Shown piece after piece: positions 34,501 to 42,691 of a DNA stretch of 64,000 nt (position 1 is its first letter; every line of letters starts with the position of its first letter). The DNA comes from Verrucomicrobiota bacterium. GTDB lineage: Bacteria > Verrucomicrobiota > Kiritimatiellia > RFP12 > UBA1067. The notes under the pieces are model-generated. The model ran no database searches, had not been told where the DNA came from, and worked only from the letters and a program-made list of their open reading frames with translations. The translations under genes were made by a program, and so were the position numbers. The DNA lies in assembly GCA_023269675.1 (NCBI GenBank), contig JAHFSX010000022.1, positions 42,314-106,313 on the forward strand, written 5' to 3'.

Positions 34501-36408
34501 ATGGTTCGGTCAATCGGGTGGGCTTCTTTGGCGGCGGTCGGGTTGGCGCAGGCGTGTTTGGCGGCGGAGGGACTCGATAAGAACCGCGTGACCTGCCGCA
34601 TGGAGGACGTGCGGCTCGGCGGCTATCTCGGCGCCAAGCAAGACGCCTGCTTCGCGAACAACGTCAAGACCATCGACGGCTCGTATCTGGCGGGCATTTT
34701 CCAGAAGCACGAGGGCACCAGCGACTGGCGCACGGAGTTCTGGGGCAAGTGGATGCACAGCTGCGTGCCGGCCTACCGCTACACGCATGACGAGGCGCTC
34801 AAGGCGAACATCGACGCCTCGGTCAAACTGCTGCTCGCCACTCAGCGCGCGGACGGCTACATCGGCAACTATAAGGACGAGTGCCACCTGCAGAGCTGGG
34901 ACATCTGGGGCCGCAAGTACACGATGATGGGCCTGATGCACTACTACGACCTGAACAGCGACAAGGCGGCGCTCACAGCCGCCTGCCGCGTGGCGGACCA
35001 GCTCATCACCGAGGTCGGCCCCGGCGCGCCGGGCAAGCTCCAGATTGTCGGCATGCACCACGGCATGGCGAGCTGCTCCGTGCTCGAGCCCATCGTCTGG
35101 CTCTACAACCGCACGCAAGACAAGAAGTACCTCGCGTTCGCCAAGCACATCGCCGCGGCCATGGAGGATTTCGACGACAGCCCGAAGCTGGTGAGCAAGG
35201 CGCTGGCGGGCGTGCCCGTGGCTGAGCGCTTCCCGCATCCCGACCCGTGGTGGAGCTGGAAGAACGGCATCAAGGCCTATGAGATGATGTCGTGTTATCA
35301 GGGCCTGGTGGAGCTCTATCAGGTCACCGACCACGCGCCCTATCTGCAGGCGGCCGAGGCGACCGCGCAGAACATCATCGACGAGGAGATCAACGCGTCC
35401 GGCTCGGGCGGGGCCTTCGAGTGCTGGTATCACGGCAAGCGCTTCGAGACCGCGCCGGCCTACCACATGATGGAGACCTGCGTGACCACCACCTGGATGC
35501 GCCTGTGCGAGACGCTGCTGCGCCTGACCGGCAAGGCGGTCTACGCCGACCAGCTGGAGAAGACCACCTACAACGCCTACATGGCCACGCTGGCGCGCGA
35601 CTGCTCGACCTTCTCGAAGTACTGCCCGCTCAGCGGCACGCGCAGCCGCGGCAACGACCAGTGCGGCATGACCATCAACTGTTGCGCCGCCAACGGCCCG
35701 CGCGGCTTCGTGGCGATCTCCGAGTCGGTGCTGATGGCCGACGCCGAGGGCGTCATGGTCAACCTCTACCACGCCTCCAAGGCCACGATCGCGCTTCCGG
35801 CGCCGCAGACGCGCGTGACGGTGGAGCAGGAGACCGACTATCCCAAGGGCAACCGGGTGACCCTGCGCGTGTCGCCCGACAAGGAGGCGGCCTTCGCGCT
35901 GCGCCTGCGTATCCCGGCGTGGAGCGCCAAGACCGCGGTGACCGTGAACGGGCTGGAGATGTCGGGCATGACGCCCGGCGCGTATCTCACCTTGCGCCGC
36001 ACGTGGAAACCCGGCGATACGGTGGAGCTGGCGTTCGACTTCTCCGGCCGCGTCGAGAGTAAGAACGAGCACTTCGCCCTTTTCCGCGGGCCGCTGGTGC
36101 TGTCGCGCGACACGCGCTTCAACGACGGCGCGGTGGACCAGCCCGCCAAGATGCCGGAGCTCGGCAAGCCCGTCGCGATCACGGCGGTGGAGAGCGGCAA
36201 CAAGGACATCTGGCTGTCGTTCACCGTGATGCTGCAGACCGGCACCGACCCGGAGTCCGCCGAGATGAAGCCCCACCCCGTGCACTTCTGCGACTACGGC
36301 TCGGCGGGCAACACTTGGCAGGCCGACTCGCTCTACCGCACCTGGCTCCGCAATCCCATGAACCTGATGGCGCGGCCGTATGTGTCGTACGATGTGCCGG
36401 GAAACTGA
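34501..36408 (+). CDS. Secreted GH127-family (DUF1680) beta-L-arabinofuranosidase-like protein
   Basis: Family members release beta-L-arabinofuranose or related sugars using a catalytic cysteine held by zinc. From ATG 34501 (GAGGGGG site; the start at 34495 overlaps it) the protein has 635 residues. It has a signal peptide (to about residue 21), a helical (alpha/alpha)6-type body, M-M-E-T-C-V near 323 and I-N-C-C-A-A-N-G-P-R-G near 392, corresponding to the zinc/catalytic cysteines of GH127. Beta-sandwich sequence (W-K-P-G-D-T-V-E-L-A-F-D-F) follows at the C-terminus. It sits just before a sulfatase, which suggests attack on a sulfated, arabinose-containing polysaccharide. Specificity is not certain. 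Confidence 0.88.
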   Translation: MVRSIGWASLAAVGLAQACLAAEGLDKNRVTCRMEDVRLGGYLGAKQDACFANNVKTIDGSYLAGIFQKHEGTSDWRTEFWGKWMHSCVPAYRYTHDEALKANIDASVKLLLATQRADGYIGNYKDECHLQSWDIWGRKYTMMGLMHYYDLNSDKAALTAACRVADQLITEVGPGAPGKLQIVGMHHGMASCSVLEPIVWLYNRTQDKKYLAFAKHIAAAMEDFDDSPKLVSKALAGVPVAERFPHPDPWWSWKNGIKAYEMMSCYQGLVELYQVTDHAPYLQAAEATAQNIIDEEINASGSGGAFECWYHGKRFETAPAYHMMETCVTTTWMRLCETLLRLTGKAVYADQLEKTTYNAYMATLARDCSTFSKYCPLSGTRSRGNDQCGMTINCCAANGPRGFVAISESVLMADAEGVMVNLYHASKATIALPAPQTRVTVEQETDYPKGNRVTLRVSPDKEAAFALRLRIPAWSAKTAVTVNGLEMSGMTPGAYLTLRRTWKPGDTVELAFDFSGRVESKNEHFALFRGPLVLSRDTRFNDGAVDQPAKMPELGKPVAITAVESGNKDIWLSFTVMLQTGTDPESAEMKPHPVHFCDYGSAGNTWQADSLYRTWLRNPMNLMARPYVSYDVPGN

Positions 36409-36483
36409 GCGGATTGGCGTCGTTTTAGGTTTGCCTCAGGGACGGCCCGCCGGGAATGACACTAGGTTGAGCGCGATGGCCGG

Positions 36484-36550
36484 TCTTAATCATAATCTTG
36501 CTCTTAATCTTAATCCGTTATTCCGGAGAGATTAGGATTACGATTATGAG
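36484..36550. repeat. Inverted TTAATC / GATTAGGATTA tract
   Basis: The left arm consists of TAATC words (ATAATCTTGCTCTTAATC) and the right arm of their inverted form (GATTAGGATTACGATTATG), separated by CCGTTATTCCGG. It can form a long hairpin. The same design occurs at 40987-41060. Confidence 0.65.
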
Positions 36551-36594
36551 CGGAAAAATCCTTAACTCAGCTCCAATAGAAGCAGGAGGCATGC

Positions 36595-37944
36595 ATGATC
36601 CGCAGGCGCGATTTTCTATCGCTGACGGCCGGCTCGACGCTGGCCGCCGGATGCCGGACGCCGGGGCGAACGGCGCGGCGCGACCGGCCGAACGTGCTGG
36701 TGATCCTGGCCGATGATCTCGGTTACGGGGATCTCTCCTGCTACGGCGCGGCCGACGTCCGGACGCCGCACATCGACGCGCTGATGCGCGCGGGCCAGCG
36801 CTTCACGCGCTTCCGCTCCAACTGCTGCGTCTGCGCGCCGACGCGCGCGGCGCTGCTCACGGGACGCTACCCCGAGTTCGTGGGCGTGCCCGGCGTGATC
36901 CGCACCTATGACAAGCAGAACTGGGGTTGTCTGCTGCCGGGTTGCCTGATGCTGCCGGAGGTTTTCCGTTCCAACGGCTGGGCGACCGCGCTGATCGGCA
37001 AGTGGCATCTGGGCCTGGAGCAGGGTTCGCTGCCGAACGAACGGGGCTTCACGCGCTTCCGAGGCTTCTTGGGCGACATGATGGATGACTACTGGACGCA
37101 CCTGCGCCATGGCGTCAACTACATGCGCAGGGACCGCGAGACCATCGAGCCCGAGGGGCACGCGACCGACCTGTTCACGGGGTGGGCGCAAGAGGAGATC
37201 GTGCGGGCGGACGAGGCGGGCGAGCCCTTTTTCCTGTATCTGGCTTACAACGCGCCACATGCCCCGGTCCAGCCGCCCGAGGCGTGGCTGGCGCGCGCGC
37301 GGAAACGCCTGGGCGATACGGTCTCCGAGAAGCGTGTCCGCATGGCGGCGTTCGTCGAGCATCTGGACGACGGCGTCGGGCGCGTGTTGCAGACGGTCAA
37401 GGAGCGCGGGCTCGGGCGCGAAACGGTCATCGTCTTCTCCTCCGACAACGGCGGCGACCTGCGCCACGGGTCGAGCAACGGCGCGTGGCGCTCGGGCAAG
37501 ACGCACATGTACGAGGGCGGCGTGACGGTTCCGGCCTCGTTCACCTGGGAGGGGCGGATCGCGCCGGGCTTGATCGAGCAGGACATGGTGACCATGGACA
37601 TCCTGCCGACGCTGATGGAGCTGTGCGGGATTCCTTTGCCCGCGGGCTTGGATGGGCAAACGTACGCGCGGCTCCTGACGGGCGGCGCGCCCGACGCCGC
37701 GCAGCGTCCGGTTTTCCACATGTGGCGCGAAGGCTTCACGACGGAGGCGATGCGGTACGGCGACTGGAAGCTGGTGCGCGACCGCGATACCCTGCCGTGG
37801 GAGCTCTACAACCTGCGCAGCGACCCGGGCGAGACCCGGGACCTGGCTGCCGCGAACCCGGAAAAATTGCGCGAGCTGCGGCAGGTGATGGAGGCGCACA
37901 TGACGCGGGCCTACGCCGTGCCGTGGACGCGGCCGGTGAAGTAA
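36595..37944 (+). CDS. Tat-exported arylsulfatase-type sulfatase (lipoprotein candidate)
   Basis: Hydrolyses sulfate esters. The 449 residues contain the sulfatase signature C-A-P-T-R-A-A-L-L-T-G-R, with Cys80 to be converted to formylglycine. Metal residues D-D (40-41) are in N-V-L-V-I-L-A-D-D-L-G-Y, and G-K-W-H-L-G and S-D-N-G-G occur later. The N-terminus R-R-R-D-F-L is a twin-arginine signal, ending L-A-A-G-C at residue 20, so the protein may be a Tat-dependent lipoprotein. It requires a formylglycine-generating enzyme, which is not in the window. It follows the GH127 gene and probably belongs to the same polysaccharide programme. Confidence 0.93.
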   Translation: MIRRRDFLSLTAGSTLAAGCRTPGRTARRDRPNVLVILADDLGYGDLSCYGAADVRTPHIDALMRAGQRFTRFRSNCCVCAPTRAALLTGRYPEFVGVPGVIRTYDKQNWGCLLPGCLMLPEVFRSNGWATALIGKWHLGLEQGSLPNERGFTRFRGFLGDMMDDYWTHLRHGVNYMRRDRETIEPEGHATDLFTGWAQEEIVRADEAGEPFFLYLAYNAPHAPVQPPEAWLARARKRLGDTVSEKRVRMAAFVEHLDDGVGRVLQTVKERGLGRETVIVFSSDNGGDLRHGSSNGAWRSGKTHMYEGGVTVPASFTWEGRIAPGLIEQDMVTMDILPTLMELCGIPLPAGLDGQTYARLLTGGAPDAAQRPVFHMWREGFTTEAMRYGDWKLVRDRDTLPWELYNLRSDPGETRDLAAANPEKLRELRQVMEAHMTRAYAVPWTRPVK

Positions 37945-37972
37945 GCGGCGCCGTGGACGGTTTTGGAGTGCA

Positions 37973-38015
37973 GCACTTCAGTGCCGCTTTTCTCCGGCGG
38001 ACTTCAGTCCGCCGT
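37973..38015. repeat. Two adjacent TTCA-loop hairpins
   Basis: GCAGCAC-TTCA-GTGCCGC is followed by CGGCGGAC-TTCA-GTCCGCCG (37996-38015, a perfect 8-bp stem). The equal loop suggests duplicated elements. They follow the sulfatase stop and could act as transcript ends. Confidence 0.6.
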
Positions 38016-38021
38016 CTGGTA

Positions 38022-38142
38022 GGGACGCCTCCCCGAGGTGTCCGCGCCGCGTGTTCGGAGAGCCCGCGCCACCGGGGACCGCGATTCTCCGAGCATAGCG
38101 GCCCGCGACTTGCCTGCGCGCGGACGGCTCGGGGAGCCGTCC
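38022..38142. repeat. Paired-hairpin element (copy 3)
   Basis: Hairpin 1 (38022-38043) has stem GGACGCC/GGTGTCC and loop TCCCCGA. Hairpin 2 (38122-38142) has stem GGACGGC/GCCGTCC and loop TCGGGGA, the exact complement of loop 1. It has the same architecture as copies 1 and 2 with a different sequence. Confidence 0.6.
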
Positions 38143-38309
38143 CTTGGGTCGCGGGCATCAGTCCGCGGTACCGCGTTTATTATGTCCTCCGCCCTCCGTA
38201 TTCTGATCGCTGACCGCACGATCCAGCTGCCCATGTGCAAGGATGCGCATGGCACATCCCAATGTGGCACGCCCATCCTGGGAGTGCGGAGGCTGTTCTC
38301 ATTCGGACT

Positions 38310-38393
38310 TCCGTCTTCCGACCTCCGTCCGCCGTCCTCTGTCCTCTGTCCTCTGACCTCCGTCCTCCGTCGTCCGACTTCCGTCTTCTTTCC
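38310..38393. repeat. Pyrimidine-rich tract of CCTCTGT / CCTCCGT words
   Basis: About a dozen imperfect 6-7-base units (CCGTCCT, CTCTGTC, CTCCGTC). It is not translated in any credible frame. It lies just upstream of the tsaB -10 box. Confidence 0.6.
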
Positions 38394-38417
38394 TGTGATT
38401 TATGGGGCCGATTTCGG

Positions 38418-38423
38418 TATAGT
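38418..38423 (+). promoter_or_regulatory. -10 box upstream of tsaB
   Basis: TATAGT within GGTATAGTATGCGG, 34 bases before the tsaB start. The -35 position (GTGATT, 17 bp upstream) is poor. Confidence 0.4.
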
Positions 38424-38457
38424 ATGCGGCATCACAACTTTTTTGGGGACGGTGCCT

Positions 38458-39147
38458 ATGCGATGGTTGGCAGTTGACCGCTCTTCGGCTCATCCGGGGA
38501 TGGCGGTGTTCGACGGTGACGGCGCGCTGCTTTTCGGGCGCACGTGGGACGGTGAGCCCACGCGCACGCCGGAATGGATCGCCGAGTTGGCGAAGGGGCT
38601 GGCGGAAGCCGGGGTCGCCCCGGCGCAGCTGGACGGCTTCGTGTGCGGGCTCGGCCCGGGCTCGTTCTCCGGCATCCGCGCCGGCCTCTCGGCGCTGCAG
38701 GGCTTGGCGCTGCCGGGCAACAAGCCCGTGTGCGGCGTGGCCAGCGCGGCCGCGCTGGCGCTGGGCCAGGCCGAGGGGGCCGAGCTCGTGACGGTGATCG
38801 GCGACGCGCGCCGCAGCCGCATCTGGAGCGTCACCTACCGCGTGGACGCGGCCGCGCGGCGCGTGCGGCTCTACGACGGACGCGTGCCGACGCACACCTC
38901 GGATGATTTCCTCCTGACGCCGGCCGATGAATTGGCGCAGGCGGTGCCGGCCGGCACGCGCATCGTCTCCACCGACTGGGAGCGGCTGAGCGGGCTGTTG
39001 GGCGGCGCCTTCGGGGCCGAGCGGCTGGTGGCGCGCGCGGTGTTTCCCACCGCCGCGAACGTGGGGCGGCTGGCGCTGTCCGAGCCGGCGGCGCGCGTGC
39101 TCGAGCCGCTGCCGGTCTATCTGCATCCCGCGGTGGCGGTGACGTGA
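38458..39147 (+). CDS. tsaB: tRNA threonylcarbamoyladenosine biosynthesis protein TsaB
   Basis: Partner of TsaD in making the t6A37 modification of tRNAs that read ANN codons. The 229 residues are of ASKHA fold, with the TsaB hallmark G-P-G-S-F-S-G-I-R-A-G near residue 68 and an N-terminal L-A-V-D-R-S-S. The ATG at 38458 begins exactly at this domain; upstream frame extension is low-complexity. tsaD is 6.7 kb away on the same strand, not adjacent. Confidence 0.9.
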   Translation: MRWLAVDRSSAHPGMAVFDGDGALLFGRTWDGEPTRTPEWIAELAKGLAEAGVAPAQLDGFVCGLGPGSFSGIRAGLSALQGLALPGNKPVCGVASAAALALGQAEGAELVTVIGDARRSRIWSVTYRVDAAARRVRLYDGRVPTHTSDDFLLTPADELAQAVPAGTRIVSTDWERLSGLLGGAFGAERLVARAVFPTAANVGRLALSEPAARVLEPLPVYLHPAVAVT

Positions 39148-39151
39148 GAAA

Positions 39152-39238
39152 CAGGTTGTCAGGCTGAAGGCTGTTAGACTGTTAGGGAGAAGTTGAACGT
39201 TGAGAGTTGGGCGTTGAACGTTCAGCGTTGAGAGCTGT
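39152..39238. repeat. Imperfect tract of GTTGAACGTTGAGAG words
   Basis: Fills the gap between tsaB and the solute-binding protein gene with units such as GTTAGACTGTTAGG, GTTGAACGTTGAGAG and CGTTCAGCGTTGAGAG. It belongs to the same class as the other heptad-like tracts but with different words. Confidence 0.55.
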
Positions 39239-39243
39239 TAAAC

Positions 39244-40953
39244 ATGGTGCGGGGAATACAGAGTCTTGTGGTGGCGATGGCGCTGGCCGGTGCGGCCTGC
39301 GGCGAGACCGTGTTCTGCCGCAGCATGGACCGCGTGGCGAGCATGGACCCGGCGGAGGCCTCGTCGCTTTACTCCTCGCGCGCCGTGCGGATGGTGTATG
39401 AGACGCTTTACGAGTACGACTACACGGCCCGCCCGTACCGGCTGATCCCGTGCCTGGCCGAGGCCCTGCCCGAGGTGCAGTCCAACGGTCTGGTGTACGT
39501 GATCCGCATCCGGCCTGACGCCCGGTTCCAGCCGGACCCCTGTTTCGGTACGGACGCGGCCGGGCAGCCGCGCGGCCGGGCGGTCACGGCGGACGACGTG
39601 GTCTTCTCGCTCAAGCGCCTGGCCGACCGCAAGGTCGCGTCGCCGGGCGCGTGGCTGGTCGAGGACGCGGTCGCGGGCCTGCGGGCCTTCGCCGACGCCT
39701 CGGACGGGGCCGCCGCGACCGATTACGGCGCTCCGGTGGCGGGGCTGCGGGCGCTGGACGAGCGCACGGTGCGCATCGAGTTGACGCGGCCCATGAACGT
39801 CTTTGCCTACTATTTGACCATCGCCTACAGCGCGGTCGTGCCGCGCGAGGCCGTGACGGCTTACGGACAGGACTTTGCCGGGCATGCGGTCGGGACCGGG
39901 CCTTACCGGCTGGCGGAGTGGCGGCGGAACCACCAGATGACCTATGCGCGCGACCCCGCGTGGCGCGGCTGGCGCGCGGGGCCGGCGGCGGTTGACCCCG
40001 CCTCGGGCGAGGTGCCGTTTGACCGCGTGGTCTACCGCCTGATCGACGACGTCTCCACGCAGTGGCTCTGTTTCCTGGCGGGCGAGCTGGATTTCCTGGG
40101 CGAGATCACGCGCGACAACTGGGACGTGGTGCTCGACGGGGCCGGGGAGCTGTCGGCCCCCTTGCGGGAGCGCGGCATCACCGTCTACGCGATGCCGACC
40201 CTGGAGGTGGCCTACATCGGCTTCAACATGGATGACCCGGTGGTCGGCCCGAACCGCGCGCTGCGTCAGGCGCTGAACTGCGCGCTCGACGGCGAGGCGT
40301 GGGAGCGCTTTTACAATCACCGCGTGGTGCGGTGCGACGGGCCGGTGCCGCCGGGTACGGCAGGCCGGCTGGAGACGCCCTTCCCGTATGCGAGCAATGT
40401 CGAGAAGGCCCGGGCGCTGCTGATCGCGGCGGGCTATCCCGAGGGCGTGGATCCCCGGACCGGCAAGCGGCTGGTGCTGACGCTGGACCTGGGGCGTACC
40501 TCGCAGGACATGCGCGAATCGACCGAGCTGCTGGTGTCGTTCCTGGCGCGCGTGGGGGTGGACCTGAAACCGCAGTTCCACAACTGGCCGACGTTCCTGA
40601 GGCGCGTCGCGGGGCGGCAGAGCCAGATGTTCCGCCTCAGCTGGTCGGGGGACTATCCGGACGCCCAGAACTTCATGCAGCTTTTCTACAGCAAGAACGG
40701 CTCGCCCGGGCCCAACCGTTCGAACTTTGCGGATCCCGCGTTCGACCGCCTGTACGAGGCGGCCTGCGCCGCGACGGACGGGGCCGAGCGCAACCGCCTC
40801 TGGGCTCAGGCGCAGGCGCTGGTCCGCGAGGAGTGCCCGTGGCTCTTTCTCTATTTTCAGAAGTCGTACAGTTTGTGCAACCGGAACGTGCTGCGGTATC
40901 AGCCGTCCGACTTCCCGTACGGGACGGAGAAGTATCTGCGCACGAAACCCTGA
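39244..40953 (+). CDS. ABC-transporter solute-binding protein, family 5 (peptide/oligosaccharide type)
   Basis: The 569 residues have a signal peptide (about 1-20) and the family 5 layout: Y-E-T-L-Y-E-Y-D near 60, I-R-P-D-A-R-F, V-T-A-D-D-V-V-F-S-L-K-R, the T-G-P-Y segment near 217 and F-A-D-P-A-F-D-R-L at the end. It binds peptides or, in some members, oligosaccharides in the periplasm. No permease or ATPase gene is adjacent, so it either works with a transporter encoded elsewhere or has another role. It stands between tsaB and the GH5 gene, flanked by repeat tracts. Confidence 0.9.
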   Translation: MVRGIQSLVVAMALAGAACGETVFCRSMDRVASMDPAEASSLYSSRAVRMVYETLYEYDYTARPYRLIPCLAEALPEVQSNGLVYVIRIRPDARFQPDPCFGTDAAGQPRGRAVTADDVVFSLKRLADRKVASPGAWLVEDAVAGLRAFADASDGAAATDYGAPVAGLRALDERTVRIELTRPMNVFAYYLTIAYSAVVPREAVTAYGQDFAGHAVGTGPYRLAEWRRNHQMTYARDPAWRGWRAGPAAVDPASGEVPFDRVVYRLIDDVSTQWLCFLAGELDFLGEITRDNWDVVLDGAGELSAPLRERGITVYAMPTLEVAYIGFNMDDPVVGPNRALRQALNCALDGEAWERFYNHRVVRCDGPVPPGTAGRLETPFPYASNVEKARALLIAAGYPEGVDPRTGKRLVLTLDLGRTSQDMRESTELLVSFLARVGVDLKPQFHNWPTFLRRVAGRQSQMFRLSWSGDYPDAQNFMQLFYSKNGSPGPNRSNFADPAFDRLYEAACAATDGAERNRLWAQAQALVREECPWLFLYFQKSYSLCNRNVLRYQPSDFPYGTEKYLRTKP

Positions 40954-40986
40954 GCCGGGAACAATCGGAAGGGCAATTTTTCTGAA

Positions 40987-41060
40987 CGATTAGGATTAAG
41001 GTTACGATTAAGAAAGGGCGCCGAAACCTTCTAATCCTAATCGGGTTCTTAATCGTAATC
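40987..41060. repeat. Inverted GATTAGGATTA / TAATCCTAATC tract
   Basis: The left arm is GATTAGGATTAAGGTTACGATTAAG and the right arm its inverted form (CTAATCCTAATCGGGTTCTTAATCGTAATC), around GGGCGCCGAAACC. It can fold into a stem of about 25 bp with mismatches, just after the solute-binding protein gene, and may terminate or stabilise its mRNA. Confidence 0.65.
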
Positions 41061-41179
41061 AGGGTGAAGGTATAGGCAGGACTGTTGGCCGGTGGTCCGC
41101 GATTTCCGAGCGCGGCGGGCGGTTCGGGGACCCGGCCCTGCCCGTGAAGAACGAAACAAGCGGAAACGGAAAAAAAAGC

Positions 41180-42667
41180 ATGACCAAGAAAAGAACATGG
41201 CTGGCGGCGGCGTTGATGGCGTGCGTGGCGGGCGCGCATGTGTGGGCGGCGGAGGTGTGGCGGCCCGAGGCGCGCTGGCGCGGATTCAACCTGCTGGGGA
41301 TGTTCCAGGACTACGGGCAGAAGGCGCAGTTCGAGGAGGAGGACTTCCAGCTCATCAGCGAGCTGGGCTTCAACTTCGTGCGCATTCCCATGGACTACCG
41401 CTTCTGGATCAAAGACAAGAACTGGGAGCTGATCGATGAGGGCAAGTTCGCGCCGGTGGACCAGGCCGTGGCCTACGGCAAGAAGTACAACATCCATGTG
41501 CAGCTCTGCTTCCACCGCGCGCCGGGCTACACGGTGGCCAAGCCGGCCGAGGCGCGCGACCTGTTCACAGACGAGGAGGCGTTGCGCGTGTGTTGCCGGC
41601 ACTGGGCGTTCTTCGCGCGGCGCTACAAAGGCATCCCTTCGAAAGAGCTGAGCTTCAACCTGTTCAACGAGCCGGGCGAGGTTTCGGAGGAGGCGTATGC
41701 GAAGGTGGCGACCGCGCTGGTCGGCGCCATCCGCGCCGAGGATCCGGCGCGCTTCATCGTGGCGGACGGAATCGCGTGGGGCGGGCGGCCCGCGCAGTCG
41801 CTCTTCAAGCTGGGCATCGGCCAGGCCCTGCGCGGCTACAAGCCGATGTCGATCTCGCATTACATGGCGAGCTGGGTGGGCACGCCGTCGGACGATCCCC
41901 TGTGGCCGCCGCCCTGCGCGGTCAGCCCGCTGTACGGGGCCGGCAAGGCGCCGTGGAACGTGCCGCTGGTGATCGAAGGGCTGCCTGCGGGCACGCTGAC
42001 GCTCCGTCCGGGCGTGGTCTCCGGCAAGGTGCGCTTCCGCGTGGAGGCCGACGGCCGGAGTGTCTGCGAGCAGGAGCTGACGCCGGGGCAGGGTCCGGGC
42101 TGGACCAACGTGGTCTACAAGAGCGAGTGGAAGATCACCGTGGCGAAATGCCTATCGGACGTGACGGCCGAGTTGCCGCAGGGCGCGAAGCGTCTCGCCG
42201 TCAGCGTCGCGGCCGGCGACTGGGCGGAGCTTTCCAAGCTCACCTTCACGGGCCGGGACGGCCAGGCCGCGGTGATGGGCTTCGAGCAGAGCTGGGGCAA
42301 GACCAACGGCGCGGTGCGGTTCTGCGGCTTCGGCGCGAAGCCGTCGTTCCAGAAGGCCGAAGGCGCGCTTGACGGGAAGGCTTATCTCAGGAAGGAGGCG
42401 CTCGGGCCGTGGCAGCCGGCGTTCGACGCGGGGGTCTTCACGATGGTCGGCGAATTCGGCGCGTTCAACCATACGCCGCATCCGATCGTGCTGGCGTGGC
42501 TGGAGGACAACCTCAGCCTCTGGAAGGAGCGCAACATCGGGTGGGCGCTCTGGAATTTCAAAGGGGCGTTCGGCGTGCTGGACAGCGGCCGCAAGGACGT
42601 GGTTTATGAAGATTTCCACGGGCACAAGCTCGACCGCCAAATGCTGGAGATGCTGCGGAAATATTAG
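41180..42667 (+). CDS. Secreted glycoside hydrolase family 5 (cellulase-like) with an internal insert
   Basis: The 495-residue protein has a signal peptide (M-T-K-K-R-T-W-L-A-A-A-L, cleaved near 23). GH5 features: R-G-F-N-L-L-G near the start, F-V-R-I-P-M-D-Y, the acid/base Glu in F-N-L-F-N-E-P-G (near 163) and the nucleophile Glu in M-V-G-E-F-G-A (near 425). The gap between the two catalytic residues is larger than usual: residues of about 265-385 look like an inserted beta-sandwich (T-L-T-L-R-P-G ... V-R-F-R-V-E-A-D-G). The substrate is a beta-linked glucan or mannan by family, not further resolved. An in-frame start at 41144 is less likely because the signal peptide begins at 41180. Confidence 0.88.
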   Translation: MTKKRTWLAAALMACVAGAHVWAAEVWRPEARWRGFNLLGMFQDYGQKAQFEEEDFQLISELGFNFVRIPMDYRFWIKDKNWELIDEGKFAPVDQAVAYGKKYNIHVQLCFHRAPGYTVAKPAEARDLFTDEEALRVCCRHWAFFARRYKGIPSKELSFNLFNEPGEVSEEAYAKVATALVGAIRAEDPARFIVADGIAWGGRPAQSLFKLGIGQALRGYKPMSISHYMASWVGTPSDDPLWPPPCAVSPLYGAGKAPWNVPLVIEGLPAGTLTLRPGVVSGKVRFRVEADGRSVCEQELTPGQGPGWTNVVYKSEWKITVAKCLSDVTAELPQGAKRLAVSVAAGDWAELSKLTFTGRDGQAAVMGFEQSWGKTNGAVRFCGFGAKPSFQKAEGALDGKAYLRKEALGPWQPAFDAGVFTMVGEFGAFNHTPHPIVLAWLEDNLSLWKERNIGWALWNFKGAFGVLDSGRKDVVYEDFHGHKLDRQMLEMLRKY

Positions 42668-42691
42668 CGTGGACCTGCGGGTGATAAAGCC

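Larger units (their letters stand above)
37945..38457. other. Intergenic region of hairpins and a CT-rich tract
   Basis: About 510 bases without a supportable gene. From left to right it holds two TTCA-loop hairpins (near 37973 and 37996), paired-hairpin element copy 3, a pyrimidine-rich CCTCTGT tract and a -10-like TATAGT before tsaB. Upstream extension of the tsaB frame into this region is not credible. Confidence 0.6.

Noticed and set aside
34356..34601. Frame reading R-D-G-A-R-P-S-R-M-R and E-G-R-P-P-C-R-P-P
   Set aside because: It is the translation of the paired-hairpin repeat; similar peptides appear at 29565-29774 for the same reason.
38310..38393. CCTCTGT tract as a possible CRISPR array
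   Set aside because: The units are 6-7 bases without spacers, and no cas gene is present.
38038..38457. Longer tsaB frame starting at 38038
   Set aside because: The extra 140 residues translate hairpins and the CCTCTGT tract; TsaB proteins start at the position of 38458.
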